Source of the DNA: DAONFI01 sp035403485 | GTDB lineage: Bacteria; Planctomycetota; Phycisphaerae; SM23-33 | DNA: 33,523 nucleotides | NCBI GenBank assembly: GCA_964536835.1 | Contig: CAZIAZ010000032.1 | Coordinates: forward strand, 1 to 33,523 | Direction: 5' to 3' | In this document: positions 16,498 to 25,012 of the stretch, piece after piece | Layout of the letters: each line of letters starts with the position of its first letter | Position numbering within the stretch: the first letter of the stretch is position 1 | Notes under the pieces: generated by a model | What the model saw: the letters and a program-made list of their open reading frames with translations, nothing else | Database searches by the model: none | What the model was told of the DNA's origin: nothing | Translations under genes and position numbers: made by a program

Positions 16498-16887
16498 ATG
16501 GATAAAGACAAGAAACCGTGGGATGACATAGAACGTTGCAAAAGATTCGTAGGCGCTCCCGACGAGGTTCGGATAGGCGACGCCACGAAGAAAACCCATT
16601 CCCCCAAACCAAGCCTCAAAAAAACTAAAAAAGGCGAAGAAGGGATGATGAGGGCGACGGCAGTCGACAAATCGGGGCAGGTTCACGTTTTCAGCCTGGC
16701 ATGCGACGACCCTGCCGATGCATTTGCAGACCTCATGCAGTGGTGGGCGAAACTTACCAAGGGCAAACCGCAGGAAACGCTTGAGTCAGTTAAGTTTGAA
16801 CCGGATACTGTAAACCTGCCGTTTTTAGGGGAAGCGTCGCTGTCCAATCTGTTTTTAAGTGCAGCCGCGACTAAAGATTTTGAATAA
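16498..16887 (+). CDS. Hypothetical phage head-region protein
   Basis: 129 residues, starting 3 bases after the head-ART gene with an SD-like GAGG. The first 45 residues are basic and polar (SPKPSLKKTKKGEEG); the rest is a compact domain ending in LGEASLSNLFLSAAATKDFE. No membrane segment or enzymatic motif. I recognise no family. It completes the block that starts at the portal, and the next shared promoter-like element begins inside its last codons. Confidence 0.6.
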   Translation: MDKDKKPWDDIERCKRFVGAPDEVRIGDATKKTHSPKPSLKKTKKGEEGMMRATAVDKSGQVHVFSLACDDPADAFADLMQWWAKLTKGKPQETLESVKFEPDTVNLPFLGEASLSNLFLSAAATKDFE

Positions 16888-16909
16888 CACACCTTTTTCC
16901 TGCGTATCC
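16880..16909 (+). promoter_or_regulatory. Shared promoter-like element, site 4
   Basis: TGAATA at 16881-16886 and CGTATCC at 16903-16909, exactly 16 apart. The protease/scaffold gene begins at 16950. An inverted copy of the second half, AGGATAC (16940-16946), lies just before that ATG, where it also supplies the SD. Confidence 0.7.
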
Positions 16910-16949
16910 TCTGTAAATTCTTCTATGAGAAATTTGCAAAGGATACAAA

Positions 16950-18116
16950 ATGGAATCTACCAAAAGACTTTTACGGGCCGATAACGGCAGCCGGTTCATT
17001 TCCGCGTCAGCTCAATCCCTGAATAAAACAGGTCAGCCCGCCCAGAAATTCTTGAAAGATATGATACGTTGCGGGGTCTACAAACACCCAGTGCACGGCT
17101 GGACGCTCGATGTGACGCCGCAGAGGATGGATAATTGGGTTGCGGCATTCAACCGCATGAAAGAAAACGGAGTCGACGTTGAAGTTCCGATAGACCACTC
17201 TATGTCCGCGGAAGACAATCGGGGATACGTCGTCGACATGTTCCGCGGGGGCACGGAAGCAGCCAAAGATTATCCCCAGGCAACAGATCCAAAGACGTTG
17301 TACGGCGTCCACGAACTTATCGGCGATGACTCAATCGAACTTGCGAGCCGGTGTAAAAACGTGTCCGTGTTGATTGAACGCGATTTTGTTGACGGGCAAG
17401 GGGTTGCTTACGGGGAAGCAATCACACATTCCAGCATTGTACAACAGCCCATAGTACCCGGCCAGGGTGACTTTATACCCTTATCCAAAGCTGGTGACGT
17501 GAATGCTCCCATACCTGTATTCGTATTATCATCTGAAGCCAGTAAAGGCAAAAATAAAAAAAACAATGTGGAGAATACGAACATGGAACTCTTTGATGGA
17601 CTCAAACAGCAATTCGGATTCGGCGACGATGTCACCGAAGAAAATATCCTTTCCCGCATCAAGGAAAGTGTGGACAAAACCGCAGAGGACAACAAAACCC
17701 TCTCGAAGCAGGTCACGGAACTCAATGCAAAAGTCGAGAGCTTGACTGCAAAGGTTGATGATGGTAAGGCCGCGAGCAAGATTGACCCTGATGCTTTGGA
17801 CGGCCTAGTGGAAGGCACGGAAGCCCGTATCGAGAAATTACAGGCATGCGGGAAACTCACTCCGGCGGCCGCTAAAGTTGCACACGACGTGCTTATCGGC
17901 GAGCCTGGCAAACGCAACACTCTCATGCTGTCCCGCAAGGCCAGCGGCATGGACGAATCCATCGCAAAGAAAGTGCTGTCGATTGTTGAGGCTAACGATC
18001 CGAAGGAACTTGGCGAAATGACGAAGTCACAGACTTTGAGTCGCCAGACCCCTGGAGAACAGCCGCCAGCCGTCGATGCGGAAATCCAGAAATCCATGAT
18101 AAAGGCCTGTGAATAA
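16950..18116 (+). CDS. Prohead protease with C-terminal scaffold (Mu I-like)
   Basis: 388 residues. The N-terminal half is a Mu gpI-like head maturation protease: PVHGWTLDVTPQRMDNWVAAF, then EVPIDHSM with the candidate catalytic His (about residue 84) and NVSVLIERDFVDGQG with a Ser around 134. The C-terminal half (from about 205) is charged and coiled-coil-like (ENILSRIKESVDKTAEDNK...), the pattern of a scaffold that fills the prohead and is then digested. An internal ATG at 17583 with its own SD could make the scaffold separately. The next gene follows 58 bases later. Confidence 0.8.
   Translation: MESTKRLLRADNGSRFISASAQSLNKTGQPAQKFLKDMIRCGVYKHPVHGWTLDVTPQRMDNWVAAFNRMKENGVDVEVPIDHSMSAEDNRGYVVDMFRGGTEAAKDYPQATDPKTLYGVHELIGDDSIELASRCKNVSVLIERDFVDGQGVAYGEAITHSSIVQQPIVPGQGDFIPLSKAGDVNAPIPVFVLSSEASKGKNKKNNVENTNMELFDGLKQQFGFGDDVTEENILSRIKESVDKTAEDNKTLSKQVTELNAKVESLTAKVDDGKAASKIDPDALDGLVEGTEARIEKLQACGKLTPAAAKVAHDVLIGEPGKRNTLMLSRKASGMDESIAKKVLSIVEANDPKELGEMTKSQTLSRQTPGEQPPAVDAEIQKSMIKACE
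17583..18116 (+). CDS. Possible internal-start scaffold protein
   Basis: An in-frame ATG at 17583 follows GGAG (17570-17573) at a 9-base spacing, better than many gene starts here. It would give a 177-residue product, MELFDGLKQQFGF onward, that contains exactly the scaffold-like half of the protease gene. Lambda C/Nu3 and Mu I/Z make scaffolds by the same nested-gene arrangement. Inferred from layout and SD only. Confidence 0.55.
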   Translation: MELFDGLKQQFGFGDDVTEENILSRIKESVDKTAEDNKTLSKQVTELNAKVESLTAKVDDGKAASKIDPDALDGLVEGTEARIEKLQACGKLTPAAAKVAHDVLIGEPGKRNTLMLSRKASGMDESIAKKVLSIVEANDPKELGEMTKSQTLSRQTPGEQPPAVDAEIQKSMIKACE

Positions 18117-18174
18117 TTTTTTCAGCAGACCATTTTTCAAAAAAAATTAACCAGAAAAAATTGGAGATACAAAA

Positions 18175-19179
18175 ATGACAGCTTATAGCTCAATGCCCGG
18201 ATTGGGAACTGAAAAAACCGCGACTCCACGTTGCCTGCTCGCAGCAGGCGTTGGTACGTATCTTGCCGGTGGTCGTGTAATAAACGGCAGCAAATCGCGT
18301 GACCTGACCAATACCGGCGATACCGATATTCTGCAGGCTGGCTTGCTCATGGGCAAAATCACCGCGACGAAAAAATATTCCCCGTCGATTATCGGCGTTC
18401 TCGCGTCCGCGTACAACGGCGGGACTTCAATGACTGTTTCCGCGGCTGTTGCGGCTGAAATAGTCCGTCGAATCGGTGCAAGCGGCACGCTGGTAGTTAC
18501 CGGCCCAGCGACGGCCGGCGGTGAAGTCCGCAGCCAGAGCATAGTCTTTTCCGCAGTCAACACAACTACCGGCGTGATAACCGTCACGGCGGCGGATGCG
18601 ACTACGGTACAGACCGTCGCCATTTCCGGTACGTTGTCTGCTGGCACGTTCAAACTGATTGTGCCTTCCGCGGCAGGGGCGATGGTGGAAACCGCAGATA
18701 TTGCCTACAACGCGAATATCGCAGCTATCCAGAGTGCAGTCGATACGGCCCTTGGTTCTGGCAAAGTTACTGTTGGCGGAACTGATGTGAGTAGCTTTAC
18801 GTTGACTTACGGCAGCGATTATGACGGCGTGGACGTCCCGCTTGCTGACGTCGATACCGACGGCCTGACAGGCGAAACCGGAGCGAGCGTAACTCCCACC
18901 ACGATTGGCAGCGTCGGGGATATTATCGCCGGTGGGTTCGTGGGTGCGAATGATGGGTCGGCGGCCCCGAAGTGCTTTGTCGCCGAAGATTTCGGCATAA
19001 AGGTGACGGACGACGACGATGAGGACATTGATGTCCAGTTTTCCAAGATGCTTGTCGGCGGCAACGTCAATACGTCAATGATTATCAACTATCCGACGGA
19101 TGCGGCTCTGGTTGCGTGGGTGAAAGCCCAGCTCCGCAGCGTGGGTCACGCATACACGTTCACGGACGATTTTGAGTAA
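18175..19179 (+). CDS. Probable head decoration protein with beta-rich insert
   Basis: 334 residues. The two ends (about 1-95 and 255-334) together look like a small head-decoration-type protein placed before capsid genes: an N-terminus rich in Gly/Thr and the closing DFGIKVTDDDDEDIDVQF. Between them lies a Thr/Val/Ala-rich region with repeated TxTVxA-type strands, probably one or two Ig-like or beta-sandwich modules exposed on the virion surface. The gene has a good SD (TTGGAG). The exact family is not certain. Confidence 0.6.
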   Translation: MTAYSSMPGLGTEKTATPRCLLAAGVGTYLAGGRVINGSKSRDLTNTGDTDILQAGLLMGKITATKKYSPSIIGVLASAYNGGTSMTVSAAVAAEIVRRIGASGTLVVTGPATAGGEVRSQSIVFSAVNTTTGVITVTAADATTVQTVAISGTLSAGTFKLIVPSAAGAMVETADIAYNANIAAIQSAVDTALGSGKVTVGGTDVSSFTLTYGSDYDGVDVPLADVDTDGLTGETGASVTPTTIGSVGDIIAGGFVGANDGSAAPKCFVAEDFGIKVTDDDDEDIDVQFSKMLVGGNVNTSMIINYPTDAALVAWVKAQLRSVGHAYTFTDDFE

Positions 19180-19255
19180 CGTTTAAAAGGTTTTTATAAC
19201 CTTTTAAAATTTTTTACAACAACAGATTACAAATAAAATTTTGGAGTAAGAAAAA

Positions 19256-20353
19256 ATGAGTGCTACACTTCAGCAGGTATTGGGCGGAGAGAACCTCTGC
19301 GGCGTTATTCAGGGAATCAAGTCCGGAACTGGCGATGACCTCCCACAGGATTTTTTCAGAGTTGACGGCAAGTGCGAAGGCAACACTGGTAAATATTTCC
19401 GCGTGGACGGTGACCGCAAGACTGCGCGTATCGCCCAGTACGGCAGCCCGTCGAAACGCCGGAATCTCAAGGGCGTAACCGAAATACCGGTAACGTTGCT
19501 GCACACCATCGAGCACATTATCCACAATGTGACGACGCTGCAGAATCTGGAATCGGTCAATGGCGGCAAGCAGCAGCTTGGCAGGGAACAGGTTGCCCGC
19601 GACACGGCCGACTTCAAGCGCCGATTCATCGAACTTCGCAAAGCATGCGTCCGCATGGCGATTGCCAGCGGCCAGGTGCATTTCGACAGCGACGGCAACC
19701 TTCTGTCCAGTAGCACCGGAGCGGCGTTCTCCATCGATTTCGGCGTTCCGGCCGGCAATAAAAACCAGCTGAACGTTTTCGGCGACGGTGCTATAATCAG
19801 CGGCAGTTGGGCAAGTGCCAATACCGGAATCATAACGCACATCAAGAAAATCAAGAAGGCGTCAAAGAAACTCACTGGTTACGAAATCGGCTGTGCGTTT
19901 TACGGCGCAAGTATCATTGATTATTTCCTTGCCAATACGCAGGTGACGAAGCTCATCGCCAACAACTCCGCGACACAACTGGTGTTGCAGGGCGGCGAAA
20001 TTCCGGATGGATTCTTGGGAATCAAGAAATGGTATCCGATGGATTCGTCTTTTTACGAAGACGACGATGGCACTATCCAGGAAATCTGGGGCGACGACAA
20101 CATCACCTTCACACCGACGCCCAGCCTCGAATGGTTCGGCTTCCTGGAAGGCTCGTACCCAGTACCGAAGACGCTGGATATCGTCAAGGACGCCGCTGCG
20201 GCACTGGACAATACCATGCAGGTCTATGGGCAGTTCAGCTACGCGACGTTGCAGGACGATCCGGTGTCGGCGAAGCAGGTTGCAGGTGATACGTTCCTGC
20301 CGGTCCTGAAAGTGCCGAAAGCCGTCTTCCAGGCTAAGGTTGCGAACTTTTAG
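19256..20353 (+). CDS. Major capsid protein (lambda gpE-like, HK97 fold)
   Basis: 365 residues. RVDGDRKTARIAQYGSPSKRR (about 42-62) followed by IPVTLLHTIEHI and a long helix (DTADFKRRFIELRKACVRMAIASG) matches the gpE-type capsid family, and the C-terminal LEWFGFLEGSYPVPK segment fits the family's closing loop. It forms the icosahedral shell. It lies after the decoration protein and is followed within 70 bases by a strong terminator, as is common for capsid genes. The assignment to gpE rather than Mu gpT is by general pattern. Confidence 0.75.
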   Translation: MSATLQQVLGGENLCGVIQGIKSGTGDDLPQDFFRVDGKCEGNTGKYFRVDGDRKTARIAQYGSPSKRRNLKGVTEIPVTLLHTIEHIIHNVTTLQNLESVNGGKQQLGREQVARDTADFKRRFIELRKACVRMAIASGQVHFDSDGNLLSSSTGAAFSIDFGVPAGNKNQLNVFGDGAIISGSWASANTGIITHIKKIKKASKKLTGYEIGCAFYGASIIDYFLANTQVTKLIANNSATQLVLQGGEIPDGFLGIKKWYPMDSSFYEDDDGTIQEIWGDDNITFTPTPSLEWFGFLEGSYPVPKTLDIVKDAAAALDNTMQVYGQFSYATLQDDPVSAKQVAGDTFLPVLKVPKAVFQAKVANF

Positions 20354-20378
20354 TCAAACAATGGACAAATAATTATCA

Positions 20379-20421
20379 AGGCAGGTGGCGTTTTAAAAAA
20401 CGATTCCACCTGCCTTTTTTT
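20379..20421 (+). terminator. Strong intrinsic terminator after the capsid gene
   Basis: A perfect 10-bp stem AGGCAGGTGG (20379-20388) / CCACCTGCCT (20406-20415), with an inner CGTTTT/AAAACG stem, is followed by a T-run (20415-20421). It would end or attenuate the head transcript before the connector genes. Confidence 0.9.
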
Positions 20422-20433
20422 GAGGTTTAAAAA

Positions 20434-20841
20434 ATGAGCTACGCCACTAAATCTGAAATCGAAAGCGTATTTGGCAAATCGAACGTTGCGAGCTGGTCGA
20501 ACCTGGATAATGAGATGTCGGGAGCGGACGATACCCGCATAGCGTCCGCGATTTCGTATGCCGACTCGATTATAAATGCCCGATTGAGAGGCGGTAGATA
20601 CGCCTTGCCGCTCGTCAATTCGCAGGGGACAGTTCCGGGCCTTGTAAAAGACTGGGCCGCCAAGCTGGCGGGCGTGTGGCTGTACGAATGCCGCGGGCTT
20701 TTCGATGACGACGATCAGGGCAACAAACTAACGAAAATCGGTGAAAACGTTTTACGGCAGATTGATGCTGTCATGGCGGGTCAGTTAGAACTCGATGCAC
20801 TTGATATTGATTCCATGCCGACATCACCGGTGGTTTGCTAA
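20434..20841 (+). CDS. DUF1320 / Mu gp36-like head-tail connector protein
   Basis: 135 residues with the DUF1320 pattern: YATKSEIESVFGKSNVASW, then ASAISYADSIINARLRGGRYALPL, and a conserved-looking helical closing part. In Mu, gp36 lies directly behind the head genes and helps join head and tail. The start has a GAGG-type SD within the terminator T-run region. The gene overlaps the next by one base, so the two are translationally coupled. Confidence 0.85.
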   Translation: MSYATKSEIESVFGKSNVASWSNLDNEMSGADDTRIASAISYADSIINARLRGGRYALPLVNSQGTVPGLVKDWAAKLAGVWLYECRGLFDDDDQGNKLTKIGENVLRQIDAVMAGQLELDALDIDSMPTSPVVC

Positions 20842-21413
20842 TGAGCATTAGATTCAATCTTCATGGGTTGGACAAGCTTTGTAAGGGGCTTAACGATAGT
20901 GTACCCCTGAAAGATATGTTCAAGCAGTGGGGCAGCCGCTATCTGGGGTTCAGCAAACGAAGGTTTAAAGAATATTCCCGCGGCGGCGGAGACTGGCCTC
21001 CTCTTAAACGGTCTACGAAACTTGCCAGAACTAATGCCAAGCGTAAAAAACCCGCACACGGTAGGCGAAAGCGAAGGACTCCGGAGCAAATTGCCGCAGC
21101 CTTGAGCAGAAAATTCTCCATCTTGAATGATACGTCAACGTTGCTCAATGCCCTTACAATTGGTTTTCCTGGCAATCTTTTTGAATATATCAGCGACGGA
21201 ATCCGCGTGGGCTTTGGCGGGCCGGCCCGCCACCTTGACGCCAAACATCCAGTCAAGGGTGTTCCGCCGACTATCCGTGACCTTGCCATATTCCATGACC
21301 AAGGCAAAGGCCGCCTTCCGCAGCGGCAAATTCTTGTCGAGCCGGACGATTCTACAATCCGAGGCATGCAGTCCGATGTGAACCGATGCATCGACAGGAT
21401 AGTCGGACACTGA
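20841..21413 (+). CDS. Phage virion morphogenesis protein (Mu gpG-like tail completion)
   Basis: 190 residues from the ATG at 20841 (TAATG overlap); a TTG at 20835 is a less likely start. A basic N-terminal half (RYLGFSKRRFKEYSRGGGDWPPLKRST) with the short DWPPL box, then a helix and RHLDAKHP and ending in QRQILVEPDD, matches the gpG-like morphogenesis family, which completes the tail end that meets the head. It follows DUF1320 as in Mu-like genomes. Confidence 0.85.
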   Translation: MSIRFNLHGLDKLCKGLNDSVPLKDMFKQWGSRYLGFSKRRFKEYSRGGGDWPPLKRSTKLARTNAKRKKPAHGRRKRRTPEQIAAALSRKFSILNDTSTLLNALTIGFPGNLFEYISDGIRVGFGGPARHLDAKHPVKGVPPTIRDLAIFHDQGKGRLPQRQILVEPDDSTIRGMQSDVNRCIDRIVGH

Positions 21414-21439
21414 ATAAACCGCCGGCTGGTTTCGTATCC
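21410..21439 (+). promoter_or_regulatory. Shared promoter-like element, site 5 (adjacent to the ATG)
   Basis: TGAATA at 21411-21416 and CGTATCC at 21433-21439, 16 bases apart, matching exactly. The next gene's ATG is at 21445, 12 bases after the start of CGTATCC, and no SD is visible. Transcription from this element would give a leaderless or near-leaderless mRNA. Confidence 0.75.
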
Positions 21440-21444
21440 TTTAC

Positions 21445-21921
21445 ATGACAGAAAATCCATTTATCGAAGTTTTAAACGAATTATGGAAACTGCTGGAGAG
21501 CAGGGACGACTTTACCAATCTGGTCAAGGTTGGCAATCGCACGAAATTGACCGGCACTGCCGTCAACCCGTTCAAGGATTCAGTGCAGGATTCCGACTTA
21601 CCCGAAGTGCAGATAATTCCAGGCGGCGGCAAGACGAACTTGTTTGCCACGTCGACGAGCCATTTTGTCGAACAGGTTTATTTTATCAGGGCGGTTACCG
21701 GCGAGTTGAACGCACTGGTTTTATTCCGCCTCAAATGGGCATTGATAAAAGCTCTCGCAAACACATCAAATAATCTTGGCCTTGATTACGTGATGGATAT
21801 TGACGTTACCGATTGCCAGGACGTTATCGAAATTGGCGACGAAAACCGCGGCCGGCTTGGATGGCGGGGCATGATATCAGTAAACGTGAAAATGAAATTT
21901 ACCAAAAATCTTTTAACGTAG
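21445..21921 (+). CDS. Tail or connector protein of unknown family
   Basis: 158 residues, mixed alpha/beta, in the position of the Mu gp37-like or tail-terminator gene after gpG. The N-terminus is helical (PFIEVLNELWKLLESRDDF) and the C-terminus ends in paired strands (RGMISVNVKMKF), an overall layout similar to tail terminator proteins. I cannot confirm the family. The start has no SD, only the CGTATCC element 5 bases upstream. Confidence 0.6.
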   Translation: MTENPFIEVLNELWKLLESRDDFTNLVKVGNRTKLTGTAVNPFKDSVQDSDLPEVQIIPGGGKTNLFATSTSHFVEQVYFIRAVTGELNALVLFRLKWALIKALANTSNNLGLDYVMDIDVTDCQDVIEIGDENRGRLGWRGMISVNVKMKFTKNLLT

Positions 21922-21930
21922 GAGTTTGGA

Positions 21931-22443
21931 ATGAATACCACAGGCAGTTTGAATCTGCGAATAATTTCTAACGGAAGCAAAGTTCTCGATATGTCTACCC
22001 CGAAAGACGACATTAGTATAAACGCATCGATGTCTTTTTCGAACGGGACGGGTGCTGGTAATGCCAACCAGCATTGGTCTGATACCCGCACACTTGCGGA
22101 CGGGGCCAATGAAACACTTGACCTTGCGGGCGGTTTGACTGACGCGTTCGGGGATACGGTGACGTTCGCAAACGTCAAAGCGTTGTACCTGTACAACAAA
22201 TCGAGCGACGCCAATCTGGTTATCGGCGGTGCGGCGTCGAATGCGTTTTCCGCGTTATTCGGCGACGCCGCCGACAAGATGGTGCTTGCCCCTGGCGGGC
22301 GGCTGCTGGTGTGGGCGACGGCCTCCGCAAGCGGTTACGCGGTGACCGCGGATACGGCGGACCAGCTTCAGCTCGCCCACGACGGCAGCGGCGAAAGCAC
22401 GCTCGAATACGACATTGTAATAATCGGCGAAGTAGCCGTTTAA
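21931..22443 (+). CDS. Probable structural protein
   Basis: 170 residues, beta-rich, with conserved-looking ADGANETLDLAGGLTDAFGD and LAPGGRLLVWA in the last two-thirds. This pattern is common in phage structural proteins next to tail tube genes. An SD (TAGGAG) precedes the ATG. It begins 9 bases after the previous gene. No catalytic residues are seen, and the exact virion location is unknown. Confidence 0.6.
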   Translation: MNTTGSLNLRIISNGSKVLDMSTPKDDISINASMSFSNGTGAGNANQHWSDTRTLADGANETLDLAGGLTDAFGDTVTFANVKALYLYNKSSDANLVIGGAASNAFSALFGDAADKMVLAPGGRLLVWATASASGYAVTADTADQLQLAHDGSGESTLEYDIVIIGEVAV

Positions 22444-22488
22444 TTCTGCTCAATAAGAAATCTTACAAGAAATTCAGGAGAAAATATT

Positions 22489-22866
22489 ATGGCTGTTACA
22501 AGTAATGCAAAATCGGCAAAAAATGGAACTGTCAGTTGGAAAGGTACTGCGGTCGTAGATGCTACCGACCTAATCGTCAATAAGAGCGTCAAGGTCAACG
22601 AGTATGCCTCCAGTGGCACTGATGGCAAGATAGGTCGAACGGTTGGGCATTCCGATGCGTCGGGTTCTTTTACCGCACTGACGGACGACACGACACTGTT
22701 CGTGGAAGGCGAAAACGGAATGTTGCTTATGAAATCTGACAGTTCAAATACACTGTATAACGGTATGGCGGTTATCATAAGTGCCAACTATAAAGTACCG
22801 ATAGGCGAGGGCGGAAATTGCGAAGTAGACGTATCATGGGGTGCTGCACCTAATTTGGCGTCATAA
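22489..22866 (+). CDS. Probable major tail tube protein
   Basis: 125 residues, mostly beta strand (GTVSWKGTAVVDATDLIVNK, then SFTALTDDTTLFVEGENGMLLM), with the small size and position expected of a tail tube subunit just before a chaperone and a tape measure gene. It has an SD (CAGGAG). The family assignment rests on size, fold pattern and order. Confidence 0.6.
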   Translation: MAVTSNAKSAKNGTVSWKGTAVVDATDLIVNKSVKVNEYASSGTDGKIGRTVGHSDASGSFTALTDDTTLFVEGENGMLLMKSDSSNTLYNGMAVIISANYKVPIGEGGNCEVDVSWGAAPNLAS

Positions 22867-22869
22867 GAC

Positions 22870-23397
22870 ATGGCTGATATTGCAAAGCGATTATCTCTGG
22901 CGGAAGCGATGGCTGCGCCGCGGTTGGTTCAAGTTGGATGGCGGAGATATTTTCTAAGTCAACTTACCGTCGGGGATATCGCCGATTATTATGCGTTGGA
23001 AGGGAATGACGGCGACTTGACGATGGGTGACGTTAGGCTGTTAGTTTGGCTTAGCCTGCGAAAATATCAACCGGAAATCAGTTTATCATCAATTCGTTGG
23101 AGATTTTTAACCGGTAAAAAGCTTTCAAGAATTTTCGATGCGATTGTTAATTTCAACGATGCTGTTTTTAAACCTGCAGCGGACGGAAACGAAACCTCGA
23201 TACGTGAAGGCTTCGAGGTTTTGTTAAAGACTTTCGGAGAACTTTATAAGTTCGACTGTTCGCAGGTTCGCAATCTAACGCTTCGGCAGGTGGACGGATA
23301 CCTGAAAAAATGTGGGTCATGCGAGGCGAGAGAATATTCCGACCCTGCAGCGGCCCAAAAAGCTATAGACGAGAGGAAACAGAAATATGGCCTTTAA
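22870..23397 (+). CDS. Tail assembly chaperone-like protein
   Basis: 175 residues, predominantly helical (RYFLSQLTVGDIADYYALEG, then RLLVWLSLRKYQPEISLSS), placed between tube and tape measure as tail assembly chaperones are. The last 11 bases overlap the tape measure start, and the basic-acidic tail (AIDERKQKYGL) is lost at that junction. I find no slippery heptamer that would extend it by frameshifting, so a second chaperone product is not evident. Confidence 0.6.
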   Translation: MADIAKRLSLAEAMAAPRLVQVGWRRYFLSQLTVGDIADYYALEGNDGDLTMGDVRLLVWLSLRKYQPEISLSSIRWRFLTGKKLSRIFDAIVNFNDAVFKPAADGNETSIREGFEVLLKTFGELYKFDCSQVRNLTLRQVDGYLKKCGSCEAREYSDPAAAQKAIDERKQKYGL

Positions 23398-25012
23398 GGC
23401 TGGTGAAGGACATGTCGATTTGACGCTTAAGGACAAGAACGTCACAGTTACCGCTGCGAGGTTAAAGAAGGTACTTGATGGCGTCAAATCCAGTGCAATT
23501 AAAGCCGCTAATTCCATCCGAAACATACTGCTTGCCGGCACCGCTGCTGCGGTTGGGTTGTTGAGGCTTTTCACAAAACAACAAGACGCAGAAGAGGGAC
23601 TCCGTTCTGCATTGGATAATAACGGCTATGCGGCTGAAGATTATTTGGGGAAGCTCAAAAAAGTTTCATCACAAATCCAAAAGCAGACCATTTATGGGGA
23701 TGAATTTACTATGGGGTTGACGAAGCAGGCTTTAAACCTCGGCGTTTCTGCTGATAAACTCGAAGGAGCGGCAAAGGCGGCTATAGGTTTGGGAAAAGCC
23801 ATGGAGGAAACCCCAGATGCAGCAATGCGAGACTTTGTGCTTGCGACACAAGGTGAATTTACTATGCTGCAGCGTCGTATTCCAGCTCTGCGTGCAGCTA
23901 CTACCGCCGAAGAAAAATTTGCGATTGTTTTACAATATGCCGCAAAGGGTTATAAGCAGGCGCAGGATGCTACAAAAACTTTTACGGGTCGACTCGAACA
24001 GTTGAAGAATCGCCTTGGTGATATTGGAGAACGCTTTGGAGAGGCTTTATTACCGGTTGTCAATAAATTGATGGACCGACTCAGTGATTTTGCAGCATAT
24101 CTGGAATCTTTAAGTCAGAAAGACATCCAGGATATAATTGATAAGATAATTTATTGGGCAAAAGCTCTCGGAATGGTATGGGTTGGATTAAAACTCCTTA
24201 TCGGTGGGATAGCAATATTTAACGGAATCGCCAAGTCCGGAAGAGTTGCGATAACCGTTATACATGGCCTGAGAATTGCTTTCACGGCATTGGGGGCTGG
24301 AATATTCGCGGTAGTGGCCGGCGCTGTTGCTGCCTTGGCTTATCTTGTTGTGCAGGCTCGCAGGGCTCTTGCTGCGATTGAAGATTTAGGTAACGCATCG
24401 ATGAAGGCTGCTGAATTGCGGGAGAAGGAGAAAAAACTTTCCGCGAAACTAAAGTCTGCAAAGGATGACGATGAACGGCTGAAATATGCAGAGCAACTAC
24501 TTGCAGTACGCCAACGATTATTGGAGGAATCGCAAAACGAGCAACAAGCCGAGGAAACATCGAAAAGCACTGGAGCCGAACTTGGGCTGAATACTGAAGG
24601 GGCTAAGGCTGCGATTCGGACGCAGGAGCGATATATTGATTCGATTAGAAATAAAATCGACGATACGTCCGCATTGGTTGAAAAACTCCGTCAAAAAAAA
24701 TATCAGCTTCCATCAGGTCAAACTCCAACTACTACACAATCAACAGGCACAGGTATTGACCTTAAGGCGGCTAAAAGTATTTTGGGGTTTGCTCCTGGCG
24801 ATAAAGTTATGGCATCGGCCGGATTGTCCGGCGAAGGTGCTAAATCACAGTTTGTCGGATTGGCGGATATGTGGAATCGGCTTAATACCGACAAGACGCA
24901 GACGCAGATGCTGGATGAATCCAAGAAGCAGACGCAGCAGTTGCAGAAGGTCAATGAAACTCTTACTAAAATGAGCGGTAATGGCAGCCCCGCCATGAGG
25001 ATAGTACCATGA
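23387..25012 (+). CDS. Tape measure protein (short)
   Basis: 541 residues. The N-terminal third has repeated helices with IRNILLAGTAAAVGLLRLF and the QDAEEGLRSALDNNGY block typical of phage tape measures. Two strongly hydrophobic segments lie at about 265-290 and 305-325, followed by a long coiled coil (KEKKLSAKLKSAKDDDERLK) and a Gln/Thr-rich end. It sets tail length and probably forms the channel for DNA. At 541 residues it is at the short end for siphophages and predicts a short tail. It overlaps the next gene by 4 bases. Confidence 0.85.
   Translation: MAFKAGEGHVDLTLKDKNVTVTAARLKKVLDGVKSSAIKAANSIRNILLAGTAAAVGLLRLFTKQQDAEEGLRSALDNNGYAAEDYLGKLKKVSSQIQKQTIYGDEFTMGLTKQALNLGVSADKLEGAAKAAIGLGKAMEETPDAAMRDFVLATQGEFTMLQRRIPALRAATTAEEKFAIVLQYAAKGYKQAQDATKTFTGRLEQLKNRLGDIGERFGEALLPVVNKLMDRLSDFAAYLESLSQKDIQDIIDKIIYWAKALGMVWVGLKLLIGGIAIFNGIAKSGRVAITVIHGLRIAFTALGAGIFAVVAGAVAALAYLVVQARRALAAIEDLGNASMKAAELREKEKKLSAKLKSAKDDDERLKYAEQLLAVRQRLLEESQNEQQAEETSKSTGAELGLNTEGAKAAIRTQERYIDSIRNKIDDTSALVEKLRQKKYQLPSGQTPTTTQSTGTGIDLKAAKSILGFAPGDKVMASAGLSGEGAKSQFVGLADMWNRLNTDKTQTQMLDESKKQTQQLQKVNETLTKMSGNGSPAMRIVP

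Noticed and set aside
17408..18097. 229-residue reverse frame inside the protease/scaffold gene
   Set aside because: Antisense shadow of a gene with strong coding character; composition is Ser/Leu-rich without domain pattern.
18110..18140. TGAATA at the end of the protease gene as a seventh shared element
   Set aside because: No CGTATCC-like half at the 16-base distance.
22870..23400. Programmed frameshift in the tail chaperone gene
   Set aside because: No convincing slippery heptamer near the 3' end and the following frame is the tape measure itself.
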